In this document: positions 10,899 to 22,545 of the stretch, in pieces
Layout: the number at the start of each line of letters is the position of its first letter
How positions within the stretch are numbered: the first letter of the stretch is position 1
DNA from: Coprinellus micaceus
Lineage: Eukaryota; Basidiomycota; Agaricomycetes; Agaricales; Psathyrellaceae
Length of the DNA stretch: 64,000 bases
Assembly: GCA_951394405.1 (NCBI GenBank)
Contig: OX596337.1
Location: forward strand, 3,658,001 to 3,722,000
Direction: 5' to 3'
Notes under the pieces: model-generated
The model's database searches: none
The model's input: only the letters and a program-made list of their open reading frames with translations
What the model was told of the DNA's origin: nothing
Program-made: the position numbers and the translations under genes

Positions 10899-13799
10899 TT
10901 GCTTCAGCCCATCTTTGTCGCCCGCTCGCTTACTAGTTTTCTTGAATGTAAATCATGGTGTTCCAATTCGTGGATTCCGTGGGGTGTATCGGTCATGTGG
11001 GAGCAGCGATCAAAACACGTAATGTGTAGCGCCCGTCAGCGGGTGCAATTGCTCCCTGCTCCTTACGCCCATCCTCCCATTTCCTTCAACGCGATCCCAG
11101 TCACAAAACGCGGAATCCCTTTCAGAATAGAGGTGGCTACTTTCGTGAATCGCTCAGAAGCCCCAAAATGTACCCAGGGAGCCCATGCTGAGGCACGCAA
11201 AGCACCCACTACTCACCCCCGGTACACAACTACCACGAATACCCATGCGCGAGATCTGTATCGCAACGCGGTTGACGATGCAGAAATCGACACTTTCCTA
11301 GAGGAAACGGATCTTTACGACTCTTCTGTTCAGAAATGGCGAACACCCAAAGACCCGAAAACGACGGGAGAACTCCTCCCCTCTATGTTTGACATACTGT
11401 CGTCCATTGTGAGACGCTTCGCTAGATGTACAGAGCCCGGAGTAGAGCGCGAAGTCATCAACACCAACGACGTGGTCGAATGCGCGAAGGAGAACGCGCA
11501 GGGATATCGTACCTGCCCCGTCCTCATCGTGCGAGCAGCTGGACCGTCTTTCGAATTTCCCAGGTCCGGCAACATGGTGGCTGATGCCCAAGCGACAGCT
11601 GAGACCCTGGGGTTCTCCAAGCTGGCGACCTACTTTACCCTCAAGAAGGAGGTGGAGTTCGGGAATGTGGGCGAGAATCTGAAGGAGATGGGGAGCTACG
11701 CTCGGTGAGTGATCAACCATTGGCAGTGTATACCCTGGTGGCTCATATGACCTACCCAGACATATATTCCGGGACCAGCCCAATCGGTTCTACGTTCGAT
11801 CTCTGGTCCTCACAGAGAAGTACGCGCGCCTGGTCCATTTCGACCGAGCAGGGGCGGAAATCACCCCTCCCATCGGCATCAACCACGACCCCGTTACCCT
11901 CATTCGCATGGTGGCGGGACTCTCCTCGACGAACGAACGCGCGCTGGGCATCGACGACAGCCTTCAATGGTCGATTGTCGACGGGAGGAAGGGCAGTGGG
12001 ACGCTGACCACCACTGCAGCAAACGGGGATAGTGTGACGTATCCCATTGTCGAGGAGATCCATGAGCCACGAGCGGCCATTTGCGGGCGGGCTACCACTT
12101 GCTGGAAGGTTCAGGATATCGAGACGTCCGAAGAGTACATCGTGAAGGACTCTTGGAGGAGGGATGACCACTCCGTCGAGCACGAACTGCTCGAGTTGGT
12201 TAAGGGTGTCCCGGGCGTCGCTCACATAGTCTCCTACGAGACTGGTCGCGGGGAGACGAAGGACTTCCGATGCCCTAGCACAATCGGCCAATACGCGAAT
12301 CGGGTCGCGAGTCGGATCGTTCTGAGGATGTACGGGAAGTCGATTGAATCCTTCACGTCAATCCTCCAGCTCCTCTGCGCGGTCAGGGATGCCATAGCTG
12401 GTACGTTGGCTGCTGCGCTTCATTATCTACGGCAGGGGCTCATATTGTCTCAAGGTCACCAACGGCTCGGCGCTAACGACGTTAGGATCCTCCATCGCGA
12501 CATCTCCCACAACAACATTCTCCTCGGCCGGGATGGTGCTCCGGAGGGTCGGCGGGGCGTGCTCATCGACCTCGACATCTCCTTCCGAGCAACCGATGCA
12601 AAACCCACCGTTCCCGTGGATCACAACATCGTAGGCTGCTTTCTATTTCCCTCTGATCCGTCCACTTAACGTTCGTTCTACAGGGAACCCGGCCGTTCCA
12701 GTCGATCGCTGTCCTGCGGGCGGCTCACCGAGAAGAGAACCCTCCGCATGATTACTTAGACGATTTAGAGTCATTCTTCTACCTGCTTGCGTACTTGTTC
12801 CTATCGTTCAGGCCGGATGGCGGCCATGTCTCGAGCGGCGAGGGTCTCTCCTCCATCGTGCGGCAATGGGGAGCGGACGATGCTGCGGTCAGCCTCGGCA
12901 GCAAGCACCGATTTCTCGCGTTTGGACGTGAGGCTTTGGACGCGTTGGAAGTTGTCGAGGAGACCTGGGGTTCTGCGTGCGTTGGACTCATGGAAGCGTT
13001 CGGTTCGTGGATAGGGAACCTAGGGGACGAGAAGAATATACTGTGGCGTCGCCCCCACCAAACGAAGAGGAAGGCGAACCCTTTCGAGTCTCTTCATACC
13101 CATCGGGATCGCCATTACGCTGAACTCTTGAAGATGTTTGACGATGCCATCGCAGAGGTTGCAATCGCTCCCTCAAGTGAATGCCCCTCCGACCACTTTC
13201 CAAAGTCTCCCGTCGCCCTTCCTCATATCCATGACGCCAATGCCTTCCTGAAAGCGATGTCTCGCTCGTTGAGCCCCCGCGCCTCTCCTTTGGGAACTCC
13301 TCTAGCCTCTGCTAAGCTCCTTCCTGCCGTCGATTTCTCTCTTACTACCTCATATCTCCCCGCGGCAAGTATCCCGCCCCGACGATCAGCTCGAATTCGT
13401 GATCTTTTGTCCAAAAGCATGCAATCCCCAACCAGGCCAGGCCCGCCACTCCAGCAAACCAAGGCCGTGCGCACTGCACCGCCAGGACAGTCTACTCAGC
13501 CCCGGCGGTCCGCTCGCGTCCAGAAGTGTCGTCGCGAAGGGGACGGATATACTCAACTGCCCAGTCCAAGGCTCGCCGTACGACAGGCCCTCGCGTTCTC
13601 GTTCTCGTCAAGTAGAGCATGTCCTTTCCTCCCCGATCTTCTCGTATCTTTCTTCCCCCCACGAAACACACATATAACGACACCCTTTCCGTATCTGATG
13701 GGGTCTGTTCATTCAAGTTGTAGTTGGTTTCCCCGTAATCCATCTCCACCCGCTTCCATACCATACTATGGATCTAATTTGTATTCTGAACCTACTTAG
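10899..13799 (+). CDS. FunK1 fungal-type protein kinase
   Basis: Exons: about 10899-11704, 11760-12400, 12455-12630, 12684-13799 (912 aa as modelled). The N-terminal part (DAEIDTFLEETDLYD) and the middle (YVRSLVLTEKYARLVHFDRAG) match FunK1 kinases, a family expanded in basidiomycetes. Kinase motifs: IVKDSW (VAIK-like Lys), ILHRDISHNNILL (intact HRD and N) and VLIDLDIS in place of DFG, the usual FunK1 variant; after the third intron come GTRPFQSIAVL and DLESFFYLLAYL. So it is likely an active kinase. The C-terminal 200 residues are disordered and hold two PRRSAR(I/V) repeats. The first Met is uncertain: the N-terminal 100 residues of this model look noncoding, and a short upstream exon may be missing. 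The last 70 residues are also doubtful. Confidence 0.85.
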
Positions 13800-14710
13800 G
13801 GATGGTAAGAATTGCTGTAATGTAATATACGGCATCGCGATGATATCCCCTATTCTTAGACATCCTCAGGGCCTCACTCTGGTTAACCCTGCTCCCGGCT
13901 CTCCACTTCTGACCACCAAACGAACCTTTTTCATACCATCAATTTATCCCTCATCTTCACCAGCGGTCGCCACAGTCTTCGGGGTCAATTCGACTAATAT
14001 GACGATCAATCTCACATCCCGAGAACGTCGCTGGTTGCGCTTTTCATTCTCCTTCCACCTCCAACAAAGACTCAGATGACTAGGGTAACGATACGGAACC
14101 CATACTTGCCGCTGCAGACGACTCGGATGTTACTTAGTCCCTCCCCAAGGGGCTGTGCGGAATTCATGTCCATCCGCCCTTGTGACGCCTGTCCTCGAGT
14201 TGGATTGCAGGCTCGCTGAATCAATCCATCGAAAAAGCGCGCCCCAGTGGACGTAGGCAGTTGCGACATAGCCCTCCAGGGCGCCATGTGCACATTCCTT
14301 GTCACCCTCTGCACGGAATGACTGAGCATTAGATCATAGATGACCTTCCGCAGACGATGATGTTTCGTATTGCTTCCCAAGTCAGTACTTCAGTGGCGTC
14401 CAATAGATTTAACACTGATGTTGCTGCTGATACATGTACCCTAGAAAGAGTTGAACTGCGTGCAATTACCGGTCTAACTGCCTTCATGGAGCCCTGGATC
14501 TGCGCCGAGAGTTGTCGTTGCCCGCCCACAACTGTTGCGGGGTGACGAAGCAGTCACCTGCTCAAGCACCTCCCCCCTTAGGCTCAAGATGCTTATCTTT
14601 GGTGTCCGAGACACCCTTGCGGTGGAAGGGGCCATTGGACAACGAATAAAAGGACCCTACTAGTGGCACGTTGTGCATCTTATCCCAACTGGACCCTGCC
14701 GTTGGCCACA
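13800..14710. other. intergenic, promoter of FAD oxidase copy 1
   Basis: About 900 bases without a supported gene. An AT-rich TATA-like stretch (AATAAAAG) at 14645-14652 lies about 60 bases before the start codon of the next gene. Confidence 0.5.
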
Positions 14711-16545
14711 ATGTCGGAATCCTTCGCTACCTCTGTCAAAGGCGACGTTGTCACCCCCGATCACCCCGACTACGGCTCGTCTCTCGAGCGATGGGCTAAG
14801 AACGCAGAGCGCAAAGCTCAGGTGGTCGTCTTCGTCAAGGACGCCGAGGACGTCACCAAAGCCCTATCTTACGCCAAAGAGAACGGCCTCCTCATCGCCA
14901 TTCGGGGTGGCGGCCATAACTCTGCTGGTGCCTCCTCTGCCGAAGGCGGACTGGTGATTGACCTGAGCAAGTACCTAAACAACGTTCGGGTTGATGAGGA
15001 AAACAAGCTGGCCTACGTAGGTGGAGGCGCTCTCTGGCGCGACGTGGACGCGGAAACCATCAAGTATGGATTGGCTACGGTCGGAGGGACAGTCAATCAC
15101 GTACGTGCCGTATTATTTCTGCTGGGTGAATCTCCTGCTGAGCTACTCCACCTTAGACTGGGGTTGGCGGGTGAGTGCCTATCAATGAGCCAACTGCGTG
15201 CATCCCGGGGCTCATGGTTTCTTTCATTCGATAGACTGACGCTTGGCGGCGGATATGGCTGGCTGACCGGAAGGCATGGCCTCACCATCGACAACCTCAA
15301 GCAGGTAAGTGGAACCCGTACAGCCTTTATAGCACCCTGACCAGATCGACAATACACTCGCAGGTCACTATCGTCACTGCAGATGGGACAATCCTTACTG
15401 CCAGCAACACCGAGAATGATGACCTCTTCTGGGCGATCCGAGGCGGTGGATCCAACTTTGGAGTGGTGACGGAGTTCGTATTCATGTTGCACCCCCAACG
15501 CAAGACCGTCTTTGCAGGGATGGTCGTCTTCACACCCGACAAGTTTGAGGCGCTGATCGACCTCACGAAGGCGTGGTACGATAACATCAAAGAGGACGAG
15601 GCGATGTTACAGATAGCGGTTCTCGGCCCAGAAGGTACGCATGGGCACCCTCATACCGTTGGTATACCTTTCCTGACATATCAAACATAGGTCATCCTGT
15701 CCTGGCGGTAACTCTGTTCTATAACGGCTCGGAAGAAGAGGGTCGGGCAAACTTCAAGAGTATCCTCGACTTAGGTCAGTACGGTTGGAACTCTTTGTCA
15801 GCATAGCATCTCATACTCAGCGTGAAACAGGTCCTGTCGTTGATCTGGCGAGCGAAATCCCTTACGAGCAGCTCAATGGCCAATCGGTGTGCGCCATCCT
15901 TATCCTCAATCTCAGCAGTGTCGGACTGAGCTTCGTCCTAGAACGAAAACGTCAAACACGGGAATTGCTATTACCTCAGAGGTTTCTCCCACACAGCTCC
16001 TGACTTCGAATCTACCGCAGCGGTATTCGCGAAGGTGGTCGAGATTAGCAAAAGCGGGTCCTTCCAAGCAAGCGTCATGTTCGAATACATCTCTTTGGCC
16101 AAGGTTAACTCAGTCCCCATCTCGGCTACGGCTTTCCGACGCCAGCTCTCCCCAAACGTCCTAACTGTTCTTCAGTGGGATGGCGGAGCTTCAGAGAAGA
16201 CTGGCGAAGCGAAGAGCCTCATAGCTGAGCTCGAAGACGTTTTCGTTCGTGGGCAAGACGGGCTTAGTGATTCGGACAAGTTGGGGTATACCAACTATGG
16301 GCACGGTCAGTCCTCAGGCCTCAAGTCTTTGTCTGCTGGATTGCGAGACACTAATGTTTGCATTTCCTTTCGCTACAGACGTTGAGATACCAGCTGGCCA
16401 TATCGCGCACCCGTCGTTGGCACAGGTCGCCGCTAGGTCTCAATTGGCATTCGGCACAAACTACCCCAGACTCAGAGACCTCAAGAAGAAGTACGATTCT
16501 GATAGTGTCTTCAACCGCTGGTACCCCATCGCCCCCGCCGCGTAA
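14711..16545 (+). CDS. FAD-linked oxidase (6-hydroxy-nicotine oxidase / BBE-like), copy 1
   Basis: Eight exons: 14711-15100, 15157-15170, 15235-15304, 15364-15634, 15691-15774, 15831-15886, 15942-16305, 16379-16545; 471 aa. It has the PP-loop FAD-binding fold: IRGGGHNSAG with His69 as the expected covalent FAD ligand, [37 protein letters not shown], and the berberine-bridge-like tail ending FNRWYPIAPAA. The second covalent ligand of bicovalent enzymes (a Cys before VGG) is replaced in NHTGVGG, so FAD is probably attached at one point only. No signal peptide is seen, so it is likely intracellular. Such enzymes oxidise alcohols, amines or secondary metabolites; the substrate cannot be told. The start was chosen because all three paralogues align from this Met. 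Exon 2 is a 14-base microexon. Confidence 0.93.
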
Positions 16546-18188
16546 CCCTGACTTGAGGCATGGTGGCACGATCCGAGCGGTACATTTAATACCTGGTATC
16601 TCAAATGAAATTACGCGATGCTCCCTGGGAAAAGTGTCATATCGTAGCGGCGCAGCTCTGCAGCGCCAGTCCCCGACTCGCGAAGTTGATATTGGGCGAA
16701 CCGGAGGGCAAGCTCGCCCTGGATGGATGGCCCTTGGATTCAAGGGGTCACAAGGAACCATATGTGTTCGCCCCGAACCTAATATTTCGCTCACTCGCAG
16801 GCACGTGCCCACAATGTGCTTGCCTTCGCTCATTCAAAAACAAACATGGCGGAAGGGTGCGCGAGCTCACAACGTGAGGGAAGCTGCACTGAGGGCAGAA
16901 GAACCTAGAATAGTGGCAGATAGAGAAGTGACGAGAAATGGAGAAACCTGTCGTGTGGATCTCGGGCGAGTCTCGAGACGCGCGAGCTCTGGAGCAAGCC
17001 GGACTCGGGGCGAAAAAATCATGGCTCTCGAGATGGAGGTCAAAGATAGAGATTCAAATTTGTACGCCGGAACCGCATTCCCGCAATCTCTCTTCGTAGT
17101 CCATCATGGAGACTAATGGGAGGGTGACCCGACGCGATCGTCCTGTTCAAGTGCCATCCTCGAAGCAAAAAAGTCGCTAGAACTTCGAATCCCTCCCAAC
17201 CGCCATGTCCTCGTCTTTCTCAACAACACCTTCGTTATCGCCACCCTCTGCAGCGCTGGGAGAGCCTTTTCCAGGCCTTTAAGATAGGCGGAAATATCGC
17301 CGATGGGCAGTTTTCCTTGAGAAGCGATGCAGTGAAGTACGGAGCGACCTCTGAGAAGGTGCCGTTCCTTCCAACCGCCTGCATTGAACCTGTTCCGCAA
17401 TATCACCGTGATTGGTGTGAAGGTATATCGCGTTGGAGCCGTTCCTCTTTGTCGAGTGCTGCAGAGGCTTGTGTATCTGGCTGAAGCAGGGGCAGACCTA
17501 ACTTGGCGAGGGCATGCGCAGCGCACCGAGGGGTTTTCAGCAACATTGGAACCGTATCCACAGGGCAGGGGTTTCGGGGATGTGCTGAAAGGGATGTGAG
17601 AATGAGACTATACGTGCTAAACGGGGCGCATGTGTGAGGGCGAGGAGCAAAGGAGCGAGTGGCGCTTAGAATGATCATTGACCCCATGATTACTCTCCAG
17701 CAACTCTAGGCCTGGGGAGAAAGAGCTAAGATAAGATAAAATGATGTTCCCACGACCTGCAGTCCGAACGACAGACAGAATAGCTGTTTCTGCGGTACAG
17801 AACCCTCCCCCACCTTGTGGAGTCGGGGATGAGCTTGCGCAGTATAGAAGCTACCGCCGTTGTACAGGGCACGGGACAAGGCGTTCTAAAGAATATTAAT
17901 TCCACATTGACGACTCTTTCCATGGAACCGAACTAGGCCTCTCGATAGTCAACGTCGCCTCCTCTCCCCGCCTCCTCAAAGAAGTAAGAGGCCTACCATA
18001 AAAGTAGGTAGCCCGTAAGAAGACCTTAGGGAATGACGACATGAACAGGTCAAGGCCAAGAACGGCTTCAACGTTCAACCTTTTACCACCATGTTCGAAA
18101 AGCTCATGCTGGCTCAGAACTCACGCCCGTCCCATCGTCCCCTCCACCCCCCACCTCGACTCAGTCGTACAAGTGCAACTGGGAGACC
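16546..18188. other. intergenic, no gene seen
   Basis: 1.6 kb between FAD oxidase copies 1 and 2. Reading frames of up to 250 codons exist on both strands but show no domain, no start context and no paralogue, and they overlap coding exon 8 of copy 1. No fourth oxidase remnant was recognised. Confidence 0.5.
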
Positions 18189-19998
18189 ATGCTGACCTCT
18201 TTGGCGACTCCGGCCGACATCAAGGGTGACGTTATTACACCTGCCCATTCGGACTACAACTCGTCTATCGCCCGTTGGGCCAAGAACGCAGAACGTAAAG
18301 CGCGAGTAGTCATCTTCGTGAAGGACGCAGAAGACAACGCCAAATCTCTCGCCCATGCGAAGGCAAACGACCTCGTCATCGCCGTTCGCGGCGGTGGGCA
18401 CAACTCCGCAGGAGCATCGTCCGCGGAGGATGGTCTAGTGATTGATTTGGGCAAGTACTTGAACTACGTCCGCATCGATGAAGAGAACCACGTAGCCTAC
18501 GTCGGGGGAGGCGCTCTGTGGAGCGACGTAGACGCCGAAGCTATCAAGCATGGCTTGGCTACTGTTGGAAGAGCTATCAACCTTGTAGGCGGATCCTCTC
18601 CACCGACCGGCACTCGTACTGACCCACCATAATTTCCCTGGCGTCGGGGGGTAAGCAGCTGCATGAGCGGCTATATGCATTCTCCTCAAGTAATGATGAT
18701 TTATGCCCACCTTGAATAGGTTGACGCTTGGGGGCGGGTATGGTTGGCTAACTGGGAAGCACTGGCTCACCATCGACAATCTCAAGCAGGTGAATTTTAT
18801 AGTTCTTATAATCTACTTGAAGTTGGGCTAGGAGGCTCACTGTGATTTCTACTCTCAGGTCACCATCATTACGGCGGATGGCTCCATACTCGCTGCAAGC
18901 GAGGCAGAAAATCCAGATCTCTTCTGGGCGATCCGAGGAGGAGGTTCCAACTTCGGGATTGTGTCCGAATTCGTCCTTACTTTATACACTCAACGCAAGA
19001 CAGTATTTGCGGGGCCCATCATCTTCACGCTTGACAAGTTCGAACAATTGGTCGACCTCACGAAGGCATGGTACAAAACGATACGGGAAAACGAAGGGAT
19101 GTTCCACGTCGCAATAATCGGCCCAGAAGGTGAACTGTGCCAACACCTCCCATTTGAGTTTATCTTACTCATATGTCTCTCCTGACTCCAGGAAACCCCG
19201 TCATAGCTGGCATTTTGTTCTATGATGGATCGGAGAAAGAAGGTAGGAAGAACTTCGAGGATTTCTTCGAGTTAGGTGAGCGTCGGTGCATCCGTCGACC
19301 TTATAGCCCTGCTCAAACTGTCGCCAAAGGCCCTGTAGCGGACCATGCCAAAGATACCGTACGAGCAACTCAACACTTTGTCGGTAAGAGCGGTACCAAT
19401 CTCCTACAAAGTGACGTTGTGCTTAACCTCGACGAAGAACGAAAACCTCAAGCACGGGCACTGCTACTACCTGAGAGGCTTCTCCCATAAACCCACCGAC
19501 TATCAATCCGTCGTGTAGGTGGTTGACAAAATGGCACAGATCCACAAAGGAGGGGTCTTCACTCCTACCGTCATGTTTGAATACTTCCCCTTCGCCAAGG
19601 TCAACTCGGTGCCCATTGAAACAACGGCATTTCGTCGACAGCTCACCCCGAGCGTCCTTACCGTCTTGCGATGGGACGGCGCATATCAGCCGAAGCCAAA
19701 GTCTTGTCGGTGGGACCCGAGGAGGTTTTCCTACGCGCTCAGGATGGTCTTAACGATTCCGACAAGCTCGGGTACACGAATTATGGGCATGGTCAGTCTC
19801 ACTTCGAAGCGCTCTTCGCCCAGGTTGCTGGCACTCTGAATGCCTGATCCAGGATGCTGACTTAGGGGACACTGGGCGTGAATATTCCTGTCGCAATGTC
19901 TTGTCTATCAGACCAGGTTGGCTCTCCGTGCAAACCACATCGAATTACCTGCCACGCACGTTGAACCTTCGAGGATATCACCGTGTCTGGGATCGGTA
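18189..19998 (+). pseudogene. FAD-linked oxidase copy 2, decayed
   Basis: Aligns exon by exon with its two neighbours ([69 protein letters not shown]), but it cannot be spliced into a full protein. Lesions seen: the acceptor before the 14-base microexon (about 18632) has lost its AG; a 2-base deletion in KMPYEQL (about 19350) shifts the frame; the codon expected to be Lys in VVKVVD is TAG at about 19517; a further frameshift lies near 19695 (AYQPK then AKVLSVGPEEVF in another frame); and the last exon is scrambled, with no recognisable FNRWYPI end. The early exons remain well kept, so the loss is fairly recent or the 5' part is still transcribed. Confidence 0.88.
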
Positions 19999-20285
19999 AG
20001 CTGTTGTCCGTGACAAGCATCTCTCTTCTTAGCCATGACTTTCCGAAGAAAAAAGGGTTCGAACGAGGTCCCTGATGCCTTCTCCCTGTCCCCGGTTAGA
20101 GACGCTCCGAGTGCTGGTATATCTGCCATCACTCATCGTAGGACCTTGAGGAGCCTTGAGGGCATTCGATTGTCGCGGCGCTGATACATAGGCTTACATA
20201 GGACCATCGCCCTGATGCCCGTGTTCGAGCACAAGCGAACTGCGGACTCCACGCATGAAGCGCATCCGAGAGCCACGAGTCCCGA

Positions 20286-20294
20286 TATTTATAT
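20286..20294 (+). promoter_or_regulatory. TATA-like element before FAD oxidase copy 3
   Basis: TATTTATAT lies about 90 bases upstream of the start codon at 20383, a plausible distance for a fungal TATA box. Position and base content are the only evidence. Confidence 0.4.
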
Positions 20295-20382
20295 GGGCGT
20301 CCTCATTCATCATGAGAACGCTCAAGGTCATTCACCACTGTCCACCTTTTTTCCTTGGATCGCAACCGATTTGACCCCAGCG

Positions 20383-22216
20383 ATGTCCCTGTCCGACTTC
20401 ACAGCGTCTATCAAAGGGGACGTGATCACCTCCTTGCACCCAGACTACCCCTCGTCCATTGCGCGCTGGGCCAAGAACGCAGAGCGCAACGCCCGCGTCA
20501 TTGTCTTCACGAAGGACGCCGCGGACGTAGCTCATGCCATCTCGTACGCGAGAGCGAACGAACTCCTCATCGCCATCCGTGGCGGGGGACATAACGCTGC
20601 TGGGACATCATCTGTCGAGGATGGGCTTGTGGTCGACCTGAGCAAATACTTGAACGGGGTCCGCGTTGATGAGGAGAACAGACTCGGGTATGTGGGGGGA
20701 GGAGCGAAGTGGCGCGATGTAGACGAGGAAGCGATCAAGTATGGCTTGGCGACGGTCGGAGGGAGGGTGAATGATGTGAGTTTTGGCCCACTGCCTTGAG
20801 CGCCCATACAGATTGTTGACGGGGTATACCTTAGACCGGCGTCGCAGGGTATGTTCCCTGCCTTTGGGGCCTGCTCTACCTTTGCTCACATTTACTGTAC
20901 AGCTTAACCCTCGGAGGAGGGTATGGCTGGTTGACTGGCAAGCACGGTTTGACCATCGACAACCTCAAGCAGGTTCGTGATTGCCAATACTGGCCCTGGG
21001 ACAAACAAGCACTCTTAGAGTAACACAATTAATCTCCTATAGGTATCTATCGTCACGGCCGATGGCTCCATCCTCACTGCGAACGATACGGAGAACATCG
21101 ACCTTTTCTGGGCGATTCGAGGCGGAGGGTCAAACTTTGGAGTCGTGACCGAGTTTGTCTTCGACTTGCATCCACAGCGCAAAACTGTGTTTGCGGGGAT
21201 GACTCTCTTCACCCCTGATAAGCTAGCGAGCTTGATCGAGGTCACCAAAACATGGTACGAGAATGTCAAGGAGGATGAGGGGGTGTCGCTTGCCACCCTC
21301 ATCACCCCGCAAGGTATTCTATCTCCTTCGGTCTTATTTTCTCGAGCCAAGAGTTGACCTGAAATTCAAATGGCAGGCTTCCCTGCCGTGGGTGTCGTGT
21401 TATTCTATAATGGGCCAGAGGAGGAAGGTCGGGCGAATTTCAAGGCCTACTACGACATAGGTACGCTTCATCACTGCGCGCGATAGATCTCAAGTGCTGA
21501 GGGCTATCTAGGTCCTGTGATGGACTTTGCGAAGGAGATCCCATTCGAACAACTCAACGCTCTGACGGTACGTACCCAATCCAACCGTGGTTGCGGCGTT
21601 CACTTATCCACCTGGAAACAGAATTCCGTCGTACCTGCAGGCGGCTGTTACTACCTCAGGGGATTCTCACACAAAGGGCCTGATTTTGACTGCACATTTC
21701 AAGCGCTGAAAAAGGTCGGGGAAGTCGCCAAAGGTGGTGTCTTCATACCATCGGTGTTGTTCGAGTACCTCCCGGTCTCCAAAATCAACTCAGTGACAAC
21801 GTCTGCGACTGCCTTCCGCCGCCAGACCGCACCAAACGTCCTTGTGGTGCTCGAGTGGGACGGTTCAGCTCCAGAAAAGACGTACGAAGCGAGAGGCATC
21901 GTCACGGAAATTGCAGACATCTTTACGTCGAGTCAGGATGGCCTGAGCGATTCGGAGAAATTGGGCTATGTGAATTACGGTCATGGTATGTTTCTCGTTT
22001 CTGTATACCCTCATAGTATGCTAATACAGCGTATCCTTTTGTGTAGATATTGACGCAGTCCCTACTCTCCCTCTCAGTCATCCGTCGATGGCCCATGTCG
22101 CGAGTCGAGCTGAACTGGTGTTTGGTTCTAATTATCCTCGACTTCAGGCTATTAAGAAGCGGTATGACCCTGATAACATCTTCAACCGGTGGTATCCCAT
22201 CGTACCATCCGCCTAA
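20383..22216 (+). CDS. FAD-linked oxidase (6-hydroxy-nicotine oxidase / BBE-like), copy 3
   Basis: Eight exons: 20383-20775, 20835-20848, 20903-20972, 21043-21313, 21377-21460, 21512-21567, 21622-21985, 22047-22216; 473 aa. Exons 2-7 have exactly the lengths of copy 1 (14, 70, 271, 84, 56, 364). Motifs: [10 protein letters not shown] with His70 as probable FAD attachment site, [37 protein letters not shown], and a C-terminal [11 protein letters not shown]. The second attachment Cys is absent (NDTGVAG). The substrate pocket region ([16 protein letters not shown]) differs from copy 1 ([16 protein letters not shown]), so substrate preference may differ. No frameshift or stop was found. With copy 1 it flanks the dead copy 2. 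Confidence 0.93.
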
Positions 22217-22545
22217 TATCCGAAGTAGCTTGAATATACCGGAATTGTTTGTGCCACAAACCGTAGTAGATTTTGGGCGCTTAAATGTTTCGCGGCTCGA
22301 ACCCAACAACACTGGCATACCAATAGAATATCTGTTATGCCGCTCCGAACCTCCCCTACTTCCCGCAGGCCTATTAGCTAGAAATGCAAGTGGAACCCTA
22401 AGAACTGGTGCCTGCCTTCCTCGATAAATACTACGTCCACGCGGGATCGAACTGGTTACACTTTGTACTTGTGTGCCAAAAGCCTCGGACGCGACATTTT
22501 GGAGGCCAACGTCGCGCTCCTGAACTCCTTCAGCCATCCTCTGAA
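22217..22545. other. intergenic, promoter of SNRNP40
   Basis: 330 bases without a supported gene between the last FAD oxidase and the SNRNP40 start codon. Confidence 0.5.

Noticed and set aside
16358..17116. 252-codon + frame after FAD oxidase copy 1
   Set aside because: Overlaps exon 8 of the oxidase in another frame, has no domain and low-complexity composition; a shadow frame.
19501..19530. Rescuing FAD oxidase copy 2 by treating the in-frame TAG as a splice acceptor
   Set aside because: Copies 1 and 3 have a continuous exon here, no donor is available upstream, and several other lesions remain.
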